Shown here in pieces: positions 8,541 to 17,605 of a DNA stretch of 64,000 nucleotides. A program made the translations under genes and the position numbers. Numbering within the stretch: position 1 is the stretch's first letter; every line of letters begins with the position of its first letter. The stretch lies in the NCBI RefSeq assembly GCF_000472785.1, contig NZ_AXAL01000013.1, positions 124,001 to 188,000 on the forward strand. Direction: 5' to 3'. The notes under the pieces are model-generated. The model saw only the letters and a program-made list of their open reading frames with translations, ran no database searches and was not told the DNA's origin. The DNA is from Mesorhizobium loti CJ3sym. GTDB taxonomy: Bacteria; Pseudomonadota; Alphaproteobacteria; Rhizobiales; Rhizobiaceae.

Positions 8541-9638
8541 GTGCAGATCACAAGTCGGTTCGGGCCCATGGTTGCCGCTTCGCTGCTTGGCGTCGCCGCT
8601 GTCATCACATCAATCAACACCGGCCGGGCGGATGAAAGCACCGTCAGGCCTGAAGCGGCGGTCTCGCCGATGCAGCGGGTTGCCGACGCCAGGGCCAAGG
8701 CCGCGGCGGAGAACCCCGACGGCACCGATCGCGTCTATGGCGGCAACCAGGCCGAGAAAGGCGCCTATCCGTTCCAGGTCGCTCTGCTCACCACCAGCAG
8801 GCTGGATCCGAACCCGGCCTCGCAGGCGAATGCGCAATTCTGCGGTGGCAGCCTGATCGCCCCGAACTGGGTGCTGACGGCGGCGCACTGCCTCAACGAC
8901 AAGGGCAAGCCGATCTCGCCGGATGCTGTCACCGTGCTGACCGGCGCCACGGAGCTCAGCGAAGGCAAGCGTCACAAGGTGTTGCAGGTCATCGTTAACG
9001 AGGGCTACAGCGAGCAGACGCTCGACAATGACCTCGGCCTGCTCAGGCTCGAAGACTCGGCCGATGCGCCGACCATCAAGCTTACCCACGAGACGACCCC
9101 CGACACCGGCAAGACCACTGTCACCGGCTGGGGCAAGATGCAGGACGGGACGTTCCCGACCACGCTGATGGTTGCCGACCTCGACCTGGAGCCAAACAAG
9201 GCCTGCAACACCGGCATCAAGGCCATCTATGCGCATGATTTGAAAGCAGCACTGGGCGATCTGTCCCACCGCATGCGCTATTCCGAAAAGGGCATCGACG
9301 CAGCAGCCAACGCAATCGCCGCCGACATGAACGATCCGCTGACCAACAACATGATCTGCGCCGGCACCACCACCGGCGTGCGTGATGCCTGCAATGGCGA
9401 CAGCGGCGGCCCGCTGTTCATGACCGGCGCCAACGGCCCGGTCCAGGTCGGCATCGTCAGCTGGGGCGAAGGCCCGGCGGACGGAACTGCAGCCTGCGGC
9501 CACAAGGACGCCTACGGCATCTACACGCGGCTCGCCAACTACACCGGTTGGGTGGAGGCAAAGATGAAAACCCCTGCGCCCGCGCCGGAAAAGCCCAAGG
9601 TTGGGCTCGGCACGGCCCAGAAGCCAAAGACGCCCTGA
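8541..9638 (+). CDS. Secreted trypsin-like serine protease (S1A)
   Basis: The protein has 365 residues. The GTG start at 8541 is set by a strong AGGAGG six bases before it; the product then opens with a signal peptide ending near NTGRADES. The mature domain begins around RVYGGNQAEKGAYPFQV, the trypsin activation-site pattern. The triad is His116 in LTAAHC, Asp164 in DNDLGLL and Ser288 in GDSGGPL. An insert of about 40 residues before the serine motif is longer than in animal trypsins. A Pro/Lys-rich tail ends the protein. Trypsin-family enzymes cut after basic residues; the target here is unknown. Confidence 0.92.
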   Translation: MQITSRFGPMVAASLLGVAAVITSINTGRADESTVRPEAAVSPMQRVADARAKAAAENPDGTDRVYGGNQAEKGAYPFQVALLTTSRLDPNPASQANAQFCGGSLIAPNWVLTAAHCLNDKGKPISPDAVTVLTGATELSEGKRHKVLQVIVNEGYSEQTLDNDLGLLRLEDSADAPTIKLTHETTPDTGKTTVTGWGKMQDGTFPTTLMVADLDLEPNKACNTGIKAIYAHDLKAALGDLSHRMRYSEKGIDAAANAIAADMNDPLTNNMICAGTTTGVRDACNGDSGGPLFMTGANGPVQVGIVSWGEGPADGTAACGHKDAYGIYTRLANYTGWVEAKMKTPAPAPEKPKVGLGTAQKPKTP

Positions 9639-9661
9639 GGCTGAACGATTGGCTTGCCATG

Positions 9662-9696
9662 AAAACGGCGGGAGAGAATCCCGCCGTTTTTGTTTG
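9662..9696 (+). terminator. Intrinsic terminator between convergent protease and gpr genes
   Basis: A perfect 12-bp stem (AAAACGGCGGGA at 9662-9673, partner 9679-9690) with loop GAGAA is followed by TGTTT. The A run on the left side would serve the opposite strand too, so it is likely bidirectional. Confidence 0.9.
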
Positions 9697-9714
9697 CCGG
9701 CTTGTCCGCGAAGT

Positions 9715-10761
9715 TTACTTCCTCTGCGGGCCTTTGCGCTCGGCCGAAGCTGCCCACAGATTGATGTCGGACTCACGCGCGTAAGTATCGATTTCCGCCA
9801 GTTCGGCATCGCTGAAATCGAGAACCTTCAGCGCACCGACGCAGTCCTCGACTTGCTCAGGACGGCTGGCGCCGATCAGCGCCGAAGTCACGCGCCCCTT
9901 GCGCAGCACCCATGCCAGCGCCATCTGCGCCAGCGTCTGGCCGCGTTTGCCGGCGATCGCGTTCAGCGCCTGAATGTTGGCAACGGTCTTGTCATTGATG
10001 AAGGCGGGGCGTAGCGACTTGCCCTGCGAGGCCCGGCTGCCCTCGGGAATGCCGCCGAGATATTTGTCGGTCAGCATGCCTTGCGCTAGCGGCGAAAACA
10101 CGATCGACCCGACGCCCAACCCTTCCAGCGTGTCGAGCAGGCCATCTTCCTCGACCCAGCGGTTGAGCATCGAATAGCTCGGCTGGTGGATGATGCACGG
10201 CGTGCCGAGCTGCTTCAATATGTCGGCGGCTTCGCGGGTGCGCTGCGAATTGTAGGACGAGATGCCGGCATAGAGCGCCTTGCCCGAGCGCACCGCATGG
10301 TCGAGCGCGCCCATGGTTTCTTCGAGCGGCGTGTCGGGGTCGAAGCGGTGTGAATAGAAGATGTCGACATAGTCGAGCCCCATCCGCTTCAGGCTCTGAT
10401 CGAGGCTGGCCAGGACATATTTGCGGCTGCCCCATTCGCCGTAAGGCCCGGCCCACATCTCGTAGCCAGCCTTGCTCGAGATGATCAACTCGTCGCGATA
10501 GGCGGCGAAATCGGTGCGCAGGATTTCGCCGAAAGCCGTCTCGGCGGAACCTGGAGGCGGTCCGTAATTGTTGGCGAGGTCGAAATGGGTGATGCCAAGG
10601 TCGAAGGCCTTGCGCACGATCGCCTGCTTGGTCTTGTGCGGCGTGTCATTGCCGAAATTGTGCCACAGCCCAAGCGAGATTGCCGGCAGCTTGAGGCCGG
10701 ACCGCCCACAGCGGTTGTAGATCATTTTTTCATAACGGTTTTCAGCGGCGACATAGGGCAT
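9715..10761 (-). CDS. gpr: Aldo/keto reductase, Gpr/YghZ-like (L-glyceraldehyde 3-phosphate reductase family)
   Basis: The 348 residues match the E. coli YghZ/Gpr pattern closely (LSLGLWHNFG-like start, FDLANNYGPPPGSAE, SLKRMGLDYVDIFYSHR). The AKR tetrad is present: Asp61, Tyr66, Lys97 and His138. The family reduces aldehydes, including L-glyceraldehyde 3-phosphate and methylglyoxal, with NADPH. It is the last gene of a sugar-uptake operon, so it may reduce or oxidise a product of that sugar. GAGGA lies six bases before the ATG. A small hairpin repeat separates it from the upstream oxidoreductase. Confidence 0.88.
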   Translation of the reverse strand: MPYVAAENRYEKMIYNRCGRSGLKLPAISLGLWHNFGNDTPHKTKQAIVRKAFDLGITHFDLANNYGPPPGSAETAFGEILRTDFAAYRDELIISSKAGYEMWAGPYGEWGSRKYVLASLDQSLKRMGLDYVDIFYSHRFDPDTPLEETMGALDHAVRSGKALYAGISSYNSQRTREAADILKQLGTPCIIHQPSYSMLNRWVEEDGLLDTLEGLGVGSIVFSPLAQGMLTDKYLGGIPEGSRASQGKSLRPAFINDKTVANIQALNAIAGKRGQTLAQMALAWVLRKGRVTSALIGASRPEQVEDCVGALKVLDFSDAELAEIDTYARESDINLWAASAERKGPQRK

Positions 10762-10833
10762 GGGAAATCCTCAGGATCAGGCGGCGCGGGGATCGCCGGA
10801 AGGAACAATTGAATCGATGCTCGCCTCTCCTTA

Positions 10834-10863
10834 CCCCCTCCCCGGCGAAACGGGGAGAGGGAG
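10834..10863. repeat. Short GC-rich hairpin repeat
   Basis: CCCCCTCCCCG and CGGGGAGAGGG flank GCGAAA, making a strong hairpin between two genes of one operon. It resembles the small palindromic elements common in rhizobial genomes and could act as an mRNA processing or stability element. Confidence 0.65.
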
Positions 10864-10891
10864 ATTTGAAAATTATCGATAATCGCCAGAC

Positions 10892-12034
10892 CTACTTTTT
10901 CTTGGCGAGCAGCTCCTTGGCAGCCTTGACGCCGAGTGCGGCCGGCCGCTCGCAAGTGGTCTGCATGGCGACGAACTTTCCGGTTTCGCCCGAGCGCAAA
11001 ATGCCGGTCATCACATCGACGGCATGCAGCGCCAGTTCCATCGAACAGCGGTGCGGCCGCCCCTCGACAATCGCCAGCGCCATATCGGCAAGGCCTGAGG
11101 TGCGGTAGTTGGCCATCATGCCCTGACCGTGCATCTCGTTCGGCACCCCAAGCGGGTGCTTCCACTTCGGCACCTTCTTGACCGGCTTGCCCTCTTCGGT
11201 GATGCGCACCTCGCCGCCGAAGAAATTCGGATCCGGCACGAACACCGTGCCCGCCTCGCCATAGAGTTCCATCGGCGCATGGCCATGAGCCCAGACATCC
11301 CAGCTGGTGTTCAGCGTCACCACGGCGCCGTTCTCGAACTCCAGAACGGCATGAATGGTGGTCGGCGTGTTGACCGGAATCTTTTCACCGGCGCGCGGCT
11401 TCGATGAAATCGTCCGCTCCTTGGCCGGCGTTGTCGTAAAGGCCGCCACCTGCTTCACCGGACCGATCAGCTGGATCAGGTTGGTGATGTAGTACGGTCC
11501 GATGTCGAGCACCGGCCCGGCGCCCGGCTGGAAGAAGAAATCCGGATTGGGGTGCCAGTGCTCCATGCCGTGACCCATGACGTGGCAGGTGCCGCTGGTG
11601 ATCTTGCCGAGCTTTCCCTCATCAATCAGCTCACGCACCAACTGATGCGCGCCGCCGAGGAAGGTGTCAGGTGCCGAGCCGATGCGCAGCCCCTTCTTTT
11701 CCGCTCGTGCCTTGAGGTCCTGGCCCTCCTTGAGCGAGAGCACGAACGGCTTTTCCGAATAGACGTGCTTGCCAGCGTCGAGCACCTGCTTCGACACCTC
11801 GTAATGCACCGCCGGTATCGTCAGGTTGACGATGATGTCGATGTCGTCGGCCTTGAGCAGGTCCTCAACGGTCTCGGCGCGCAGCTTGAACTCCTTCGCC
11901 CGCGCTTTCGCCGCGTCCATGTTGATGTCGGCGCAAGCGCGCATCTCGATGCCGCGAAACAGCGGCGCCAGCGAAAAATACGCCTTCGAGATGTTGCCGC
12001 AGCCGATGACGCCAATACCCAGTTTCTTTGCCAT
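10892..12034 (-). CDS. Gfo/Idh/MocA family sugar oxidoreductase
   Basis: The 380 residues begin with the Rossmann motif GVIGCGNIS, followed by the family's EKPF element, in which Lys is the usual catalytic residue. The family oxidises or reduces sugars, inositols and their derivatives with NAD(P). The gene follows a TIM-barrel isomerase by 11 bases and belongs to the ABC-importer operon running from 17.2 kb to 9.7 kb, so it probably acts on the imported sugar or its epimer. The substrate cannot be read from the sequence. Confidence 0.9.
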   Translation of the reverse strand: MAKKLGIGVIGCGNISKAYFSLAPLFRGIEMRACADINMDAAKARAKEFKLRAETVEDLLKADDIDIIVNLTIPAVHYEVSKQVLDAGKHVYSEKPFVLSLKEGQDLKARAEKKGLRIGSAPDTFLGGAHQLVRELIDEGKLGKITSGTCHVMGHGMEHWHPNPDFFFQPGAGPVLDIGPYYITNLIQLIGPVKQVAAFTTTPAKERTISSKPRAGEKIPVNTPTTIHAVLEFENGAVVTLNTSWDVWAHGHAPMELYGEAGTVFVPDPNFFGGEVRITEEGKPVKKVPKWKHPLGVPNEMHGQGMMANYRTSGLADMALAIVEGRPHRCSMELALHAVDVMTGILRSGETGKFVAMQTTCERPAALGVKAAKELLAKKK

Positions 12035-12045
12035 GATGATTGTTC

Positions 12046-12792
12046 CTAGAAATTCTTGACGGTTGCGAGCGAGCGGCGGGCGAATCGCTCGATGTCGTTG
12101 GGGTTATCCTGTTCCATGACAAAGTATTTTGCCGCGCTCTTGGCCCGCAGCAGCTTGATCAGGCCAGCCCAGTCGATGGTGCCGTGGCCGACATCCGACC
12201 AGCCATCCTCGTCCAGTCCTTCGCCTGGCTTGGCGATGTCCTTGACATGCACGGCGACGATGCGCTTGCCGTGCTTTTCGATCCACGGCAGCGGGTCGGC
12301 GCCACCGCGTACCACCCAGGCGAGGTCCATCTCCCAGCCGATGCCGGGAGCGGAAGACAGGATGTGATCCTGCGGCACGGAACCGTCGGCGAGTGCCTTG
12401 AATTCGAAATCATGGTTGTGCCAGGCAAAACCGTAGCCGGCCTTCGCGGCCACCTCACCGACCTTGGCCAGACGCTCGCCGAAGCCACGCCAGCCGGCGG
12501 CATCCGTCGGCCTTTGTTCGGCCAACAGATAGGGACAGATCAAAAGCTTGATGCCGAGCGCTTCGGCTGTTTTGCGCACGCCGTCGAAATCCTTCTCCAG
12601 CGCATCGATGGAGAAGTGACCGGTCGTCATGGCAAGACCGTTCTTGTCGAGTTCGGCGCGGAAGGCCTTGGGGTCGTCATAGACGCCGCCAAAGCCTTCG
12701 ACTTGCGTGTAGCCGAGCTTGCCAAGTGTCGCGAGCACGCCTGTCCAGGGCAGGAAATTGCGGGCGCTGTAAAGTTGGAATGACCAGTTCAT
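12046..12792 (-). CDS. Sugar phosphate isomerase/epimerase (xylose isomerase-like TIM barrel)
   Basis: The 248 residues show the AP-endonuclease-2/xylose-isomerase-like barrel, with WSFQLYSARNF at the start, WHNHDFEF in the middle, MDLAWVVRGG, and VHVKDI plus a C-terminal MEQDNP segment. Glu, His and Asp at these sites bind a divalent metal in the family. Members isomerise or epimerise sugars, inosose or keto sugars. It lies between the ATPase gene and the Gfo/Idh/MocA gene. Confidence 0.87.
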   Translation of the reverse strand: MNWSFQLYSARNFLPWTGVLATLGKLGYTQVEGFGGVYDDPKAFRAELDKNGLAMTTGHFSIDALEKDFDGVRKTAEALGIKLLICPYLLAEQRPTDAAGWRGFGERLAKVGEVAAKAGYGFAWHNHDFEFKALADGSVPQDHILSSAPGIGWEMDLAWVVRGGADPLPWIEKHGKRIVAVHVKDIAKPGEGLDEDGWSDVGHGTIDWAGLIKLLRAKSAAKYFVMEQDNPNDIERFARRSLATVKNF

Positions 12793-12852
12793 CGTCTTTG
12801 TCCGTTCTGCTTGGGGGATGGTTGGGCTTTGGAGGGTGGATTTTGGGGGAAG

Positions 12853-13953
12853 TTAAAGGCGGCTGCCGGTTTGGGCATCGAAGAGCGAGGCCCGCATCGG
12901 GTCGAAGCCGATGCTCACCGCATCCGCATTCCTGGGGGTGCGCTCCGATGTCACCCGGACGGTGAAATTCTGCTTGCCAAGCTTGAGCCAGACCAGCGTA
13001 TCGGAGCCCATCGGCTCGACGACTTCGACAGTTGCATCAGCCGTAAAAGGCCAGCCGGTGCCGCTGTTGAAGGCGACATGCTCGGGACGGATGCCGAACA
13101 CGGCCGGCCCCGGCACCGGTTCCTTCTCGAAGGCGTAGGTGCTAAGCGGAATGCGCACATCCTCGACGGTGAAGTGCCAGTCGCCCTTGTCCTTCTCCAG
13201 CCTGCCGTCGATGAAATTCATCGCCGGCGAGCCAAGAAAGCCGGCGACAAAGCGGTTGACCGGGCGGTTGTAGATGGTCTGCGGCGCGTCGAGTTGCTGG
13301 ATGACGCCGCCCTTCATCACCGCGATGCGGTCGGCCAAGGTCATGGCCTCGATCTGGTCGTGGGTGACGTAGATCATGGTGTTCTGCAGTTTGCGGTGCA
13401 GCAGCTTGATCTCGACGCGCAGTTCCGAGCGCAATTTGGCGTCGAGATTGGACAGCGGCTCGTCGAACAGAAAAACGTCGACATCGCGCACCAGCGCACG
13501 CCCGATCGCCACGCGCTGCCGCTGGCCTCCGGAAAGGGCGGCCGGCTTGCGCTGCAGCAGCGGTTCGATCTGCAGGATCTCCGAAGCGCGCGCGATCCGT
13601 TTGGCGATTTCGTCCTTGGGCAATCCGGCCACACGCAGGCCGAAGGACAGGTTTTTCTCCACCGTCATCTGCGGATAGAGCGCGTAGGACTGGAACACCA
13701 TGCCGATGCCGCGGTCCTTGGGCTCTTCCCAGGTGACGTTCTTGCCTTTGATGAAGATGCGGCCCTCGGAGATATCGAGCAGGCCGGCGACACAGTTGAG
13801 CAAGGTCGACTTGCCGCAGCCGGAGGGACCCAAAAGCACGATGAATTCGCCTTCGGCGACGTCGAGATTGAGCGTCTTCAGCACCGACACCGCACCGAAG
13901 TTCAGCGACAGCTCCTGGATCGATACGCTGGTACCATTCTCAGCCATATCCAT
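12853..13953 (-). CDS. Sugar ABC transporter ATP-binding protein (MalK/UgpC type)
   Basis: The 366 residues have Walker A GPSGCGKST, signature LSGGQRQR, Walker B VFLFDEP and the H-loop VTHDQIEAM, followed by the C-terminal regulatory (TOBE/OB) domain of MalK-type ATPases. The ATG at 13953 is chosen because it shares one base with the upstream permease stop (TGATG). It energises the importer made with the two permeases and the binding protein upstream. Confidence 0.93.
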   Translation of the reverse strand: MDMAENGTSVSIQELSLNFGAVSVLKTLNLDVAEGEFIVLLGPSGCGKSTLLNCVAGLLDISEGRIFIKGKNVTWEEPKDRGIGMVFQSYALYPQMTVEKNLSFGLRVAGLPKDEIAKRIARASEILQIEPLLQRKPAALSGGQRQRVAIGRALVRDVDVFLFDEPLSNLDAKLRSELRVEIKLLHRKLQNTMIYVTHDQIEAMTLADRIAVMKGGVIQQLDAPQTIYNRPVNRFVAGFLGSPAMNFIDGRLEKDKGDWHFTVEDVRIPLSTYAFEKEPVPGPAVFGIRPEHVAFNSGTGWPFTADATVEVVEPMGSDTLVWLKLGKQNFTVRVTSERTPRNADAVSIGFDPMRASLFDAQTGSRL

Positions 13954-14876
13954 CAGCCTTTCACCGCGCCGGCGGCGATGCCGCGTACGAACCATCTTCC
14001 AGAGACGAAGTAGATGATCAGAGGCACCGCCGCCGTCAGAATGGTAGCTGCCATGTTGACGTTGTACTCCCGCACCCCGGTGGTGGTGTTGACGATGTTG
14101 TTGAGCTGCACCGTCATCGGCCAGTTGGACCGGCCGGCAAAGACGATGCCGAACAGGAAATCGTTCCAGATACCGGTGACTTGCAAGATGACTGCGACGA
14201 CGGTGATCGGCACCGACATCGGCAGCATGATGGAGAAGAAGATGCGCCAGAACCCCGCACCGTCCACCCGTGCCGCCTTGAACAGCTCAACCGGCAGTGC
14301 TGCGTAGAAATTGCGAAACAGCAGCGTCAGTATCGGCATGCCGAAGATCGTGTGCACGATGATGATGCCGGGGAGGGTCGCAAACAGCCCGACCGAGCTC
14401 AGTCCGATGATCAGGGGATAGATCACGACCTGGTACGGCACGAAGGCGCCGAACACGAGCAAGCCGAAGAGCAGATTGGCGCCCTTGTAGGGCCAGAAGG
14501 TCAGCGCGTAACCATTGATCGATGCGCAGATGATCGAGATGGCCACGCTCGGCACCGTGATCTTCACCGAATTGTAGAAGCCAGGGCTGAGGCCGTTGCA
14601 ATCACGGCCAGTGCAGGCATGGAGCCAGGCGTCGGCCCAGGGCTGAAAGGTCGGCTCGACCGGAAAGTTGAAAAGATGTCCCAGCCTGATCTCCGGCATC
14701 CCCTTCAGCGACGTCACGATCATGATGTAGACCGGGATCAGGAAGAAGAGAGACGCAACGATCAGGAACGCGTAGATGCCGATACGGCCGGCCGATGTCC
14801 GGCGCGGTTTCGGCCCAAAGGGCACGAGGCCGGCGCGATCCGTCAGTTCTTGGGCGGTGAGCTGGGCGGCGGTCAT
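13953..14876 (-). CDS. Sugar ABC transporter permease (MalG type)
   Basis: The 307 residues have six predicted membrane helices and an EAA-like loop (ELFKAARVDGAGFWRIFFSIMLPM) that docks on the ATPase. The ATG at 14876 overlaps the upstream permease stop by four bases (ATGA), which favours it over the longer frame. It has a cysteine-containing periplasmic insert after the first helix (HACTGRDCNG). Confidence 0.92.
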   Translation of the reverse strand: MTAAQLTAQELTDRAGLVPFGPKPRRTSAGRIGIYAFLIVASLFFLIPVYIMIVTSLKGMPEIRLGHLFNFPVEPTFQPWADAWLHACTGRDCNGLSPGFYNSVKITVPSVAISIICASINGYALTFWPYKGANLLFGLLVFGAFVPYQVVIYPLIIGLSSVGLFATLPGIIIVHTIFGMPILTLLFRNFYAALPVELFKAARVDGAGFWRIFFSIMLPMSVPITVVAVILQVTGIWNDFLFGIVFAGRSNWPMTVQLNNIVNTTTGVREYNVNMAATILTAAVPLIIYFVSGRWFVRGIAAGAVKG

Positions 14877-15769
14877 GTGGCTGCCTCCTGTCGACGCTTT
14901 CGCCGCCACAGCACAAGTCCGCTGAAAGCCAGCACGACCAGCACCGGGACCAGCATCATCGTTGCCGCAGCCATGCCCTGGCCGACGTTCTGGCGGACCG
15001 TGATGAGCTGGATGACGTAGACGGCCGGCATCGAGGTGGCGATGCCGGGACCACCGCCTGTCATGGCGATGACCAGGTCATAGACGCGCACCACGCCGAC
15101 ACATTGGAGAACGAAGGCGGTGGCGAAGGCACCCTTCATCATTGGCGCTACGATGGAAACATGAGTACGCCACGTCGGGATACCGTCGACCCTCGCCGCT
15201 TTCCAAATCTCCTCGTCAACGCCGCGCAGGCCGGCAAGCAGGATCGCCATCGTAACCCCCGAGCCTTGCCAGATGCCCGCCACGACCAGCGCGTAGATCG
15301 CGGTGTTGGCATCAACCAAAGGGGCGAAGCTGAAGCTCGACCAGCCCAGATTGCGCATTGCCGCCTGCAAGCCGAGATTGGGGTCGAGCACCCATTGCCA
15401 GACAAGGCCGGTGACGATCAGCGACATGGCGAAGGGATAGAGGAAGATCGAGCGGAACAGGTCTTCCTGGCGAATGCGCTGGTCCATGAAGACGGCGAGC
15501 AAATAGCCGAACACCATGTTGCAGGCGATGGACATCAGGCCGAAGAACCAGATGTTGTTGACCGAGACGAGCCAGCGATTATCGGCCCAAAGCCGCCTGT
15601 ACTGCGCCAGGCCGACGAAATCATAGGAGGGGAACAGCTTGGAACTGGTGAAGGACCAGAGCAACGAGAAGCCGATACCGATCACGAAGACACCGACAGC
15701 AACGAGGATCATCGGTATCGTGCCGATGACGGCGGGCAGGTGAAATCTGTGTCTCCAGCTCCTCTGCAT
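14873..15769 (-). CDS. Sugar ABC transporter permease (MalF type)
   Basis: The 298 residues have six hydrophobic segments and an EAA-type loop near DEEIWKAARVDGIPTWRTHV. It pairs with the MalG-type permease, whose start overlaps its stop. A strong stem-loop lies between it and the binding-protein gene upstream. Confidence 0.92.
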   Translation of the reverse strand: MQRSWRHRFHLPAVIGTIPMILVAVGVFVIGIGFSLLWSFTSSKLFPSYDFVGLAQYRRLWADNRWLVSVNNIWFFGLMSIACNMVFGYLLAVFMDQRIRQEDLFRSIFLYPFAMSLIVTGLVWQWVLDPNLGLQAAMRNLGWSSFSFAPLVDANTAIYALVVAGIWQGSGVTMAILLAGLRGVDEEIWKAARVDGIPTWRTHVSIVAPMMKGAFATAFVLQCVGVVRVYDLVIAMTGGGPGIATSMPAVYVIQLITVRQNVGQGMAAATMMLVPVLVVLAFSGLVLWRRKRRQEAAT

Positions 15770-15901
15770 CGTCGGTCTTTCTCCACTTCTCCCGACACGC
15801 TGGGCCGCCTGCCGACGCGAAAGTCAGCCTTTCGCACGGCCTGGTTCCGAGCCACCGGCCCTGCGATTGTCAGCCCACCGCAAGGCTTCTTCCTTGGCGA
15901 A

Positions 15902-15932
15902 CCGAGGCGCCGCTGTAACGGCGGCGCCTCGG
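15902..15932 (-). terminator. Intercistronic stem-loop after the binding-protein gene
   Basis: A perfect 12-bp stem (CCGAGGCGCCGC / GCGGCGCCTCGG) with a seven-base loop begins 13 bases past the binding-protein stop. It lacks a T run, so partial termination or protection of the upstream mRNA from 3' decay is more likely than full termination. This would raise binding-protein levels over permease levels. Confidence 0.75.
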
Positions 15933-15944
15933 AGTGATCGGCTC

Positions 15945-17201
15945 CTAATCGGAATTTCCGATGATGGTGGCGAACTTCGCGGTGGCGTCGTCAGCCGTCA
16001 TGGAGTCATCCGCGAAGAATTGCGCCACGAGTTCGTTGAGCTGCTGGTTGGTGTTCTCGGTGATGAACCGGTTCGTTGCGGTGACGATGTTGGCCGGGTC
16101 TTCCACCGCCTTCAGCGACTTCTGCATGCACGGGTCGGCCGTGGACATGTCGACATCACCACGCACGGGCATCGAACCCTTGGCGTTGTTGAAAGCGACC
16201 TGAACCTCAGGGCTGATGAGCAGGGCTGCGAGACGCTTCTGCGCTGCCTCGACATCCGGATTGTTCTGCTTGAAGAAGACGATGATGTCGCCGTCTGTGC
16301 TGACCACCGGCTTGGCCTCGTTCAAGCCGATCATGCAGCCGAAATCCTTGACGCCGGTCATGCCGGCGGCCGCGAATTCGCCACGCGCCCAGTCGCCCAT
16401 CACCTGCAGTCCGGCCTTGCCGGTGATCACCAGATTGGTGGTGTCGTTCCAGTTGCGGTTGGCGTAGCCATTGTCGGTGAACTGCTTCAGGGTCCGCAAC
16501 TGCGTGAAAACGCCTTTCATCTCGGGGCCGCCGGCAATTTCGGCGCTCTTCTTCGTATACATCTCGTCGCGCTTGGCGACACCGAGAGCCTCGGTAACCA
16601 TGTCCTGGAACAGCAACTGGATCTGCCAGCCATTGCCGTCGCCGCCGATGGCGAAGGGAATGAGGCCGGCCTCCTTGATCTTCGGCGCGGCCGCGATGAA
16701 ATCGGCCAGGCTCTTCGGCTCCGGCACCCCGGCTTTCGCGAACACCGGCTTGGAATACCAGGCCCAGTAATTCGAATGAATGTTGACCGGAACGCACCAC
16801 CAGTGGCCGTCAACGAGGCAGGCGCTGCCGATCGCCTTCGGGCGGATGACCTGATCCCACTTGCCGGCGGTAGCAATGTCGGTGAGGTCGAGCAGCTTGC
16901 CGCCCGAAATCAGCTCCTCATACTGCCGTCCGGGATTGAACTGAGCCGCAGCGGGAGGATCACCGCCGAGCACACGCTGCATCACCGTCGAGCGCGCGGT
17001 TTCGCCAAGGGCAATCGCGCTGTCCACCCACTTGTCGCCATGGCCATCATTGTCGAGGGCCTTGGCGAACTGCGAGACCGCCGCCGACTCGCCCTTCGAC
17101 GTCCACCAGTGGATCACTTCCAGGTCCGCGGCATTGGCCGGGCAGGCAAACTGCAGCGCGGCCGTCGCAGCCAGCGCAGCGGTCAAAACTCTGTATCGCA
17201 T
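15945..17201 (-). CDS. Sugar ABC transporter periplasmic binding protein
   Basis: The 418 residues begin with a signal peptide (VLTAALAATAALQFACPANA); the ATG at 17201 has GGGAGGA seven bases upstream. The mature start LEVIHWWTSKGES is typical of type-1 sugar-binding proteins for glucose- and mannose-like ligands, and the middle has VPVNIHSNYWAWYS, a pattern also seen in GtsA-type glucose binders. The actual ligand is not known. It is the first gene of a seven-gene operon, preceded by a LacI-type operator 15 bases before its ATG. Confidence 0.92.
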   Translation of the reverse strand: MRYRVLTAALAATAALQFACPANAADLEVIHWWTSKGESAAVSQFAKALDNDGHGDKWVDSAIALGETARSTVMQRVLGGDPPAAAQFNPGRQYEELISGGKLLDLTDIATAGKWDQVIRPKAIGSACLVDGHWWCVPVNIHSNYWAWYSKPVFAKAGVPEPKSLADFIAAAPKIKEAGLIPFAIGGDGNGWQIQLLFQDMVTEALGVAKRDEMYTKKSAEIAGGPEMKGVFTQLRTLKQFTDNGYANRNWNDTTNLVITGKAGLQVMGDWARGEFAAAGMTGVKDFGCMIGLNEAKPVVSTDGDIIVFFKQNNPDVEAAQKRLAALLISPEVQVAFNNAKGSMPVRGDVDMSTADPCMQKSLKAVEDPANIVTATNRFITENTNQQLNELVAQFFADDSMTADDATAKFATIIGNSD

Positions 17202-17216
17202 TTCGGTTCCTCCCAG

Positions 17217-17236
17217 AATCTGAAACGTTACAGATT
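17217..17236. promoter_or_regulatory. LacI-family operator, site 1
   Basis: A 20-bp near-palindrome, AATCTG-N8-CAGATT with central AACGTT, lies directly upstream of the binding-protein ATG. Only one base pair breaks the symmetry. The central CG-containing palindrome is typical of LacI-family sites. Confidence 0.8.
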
Positions 17237-17489
17237 TTCGATACGGCAATTAAACGGATGGCGCAACCCTGGGCACCGAAGCTGCTCGATATTTTTTCGA
17301 GGCGCGAACAAAATGCGTCGACAAGGGCTCCGTTGTGCGTTGCAATATGAGCTATCGCAGCGCAAAACAGCCAAACAGGTCATGGAAGTCGACAAACGAG
17401 CGCTGCAGGTGACGTTTCGCCTTGGATTCTCAAGGGAATTCATGATCTCGTGTCTGCTGCCATAGTCATCGGTCGGCCCATGAGATGGC

Positions 17490-17509
17490 AATCTGTAACG
17501 TTTCAGGTT
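17490..17509. promoter_or_regulatory. LacI-family operator, site 2
   Basis: The 15-mer ATCTGTAACGTTTCA at 17491-17505 is the exact reverse complement of the core of site 1, about 270 bp away. It lies between the LacI gene and the transporter operon, so a regulator loop spanning both sites, and autoregulation, are plausible. Confidence 0.8.
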
Positions 17510-17605
17510 ATTGACGCCTCGCCGGGCCTGAAATTATGCCGAGCCGCAGATCGCGGCGATTGCCGGCCCGGCCTGCGGCTGCTATGCGCCTGACGGGCGG
17601 GACGA

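Noticed and set aside
15867..17465. 532-codon plus-strand frame opposite the sugar-binding-protein gene
   Set aside because: Covers a real gene with signal peptide and ribosome site on the other strand; no domain in the shadow frame.
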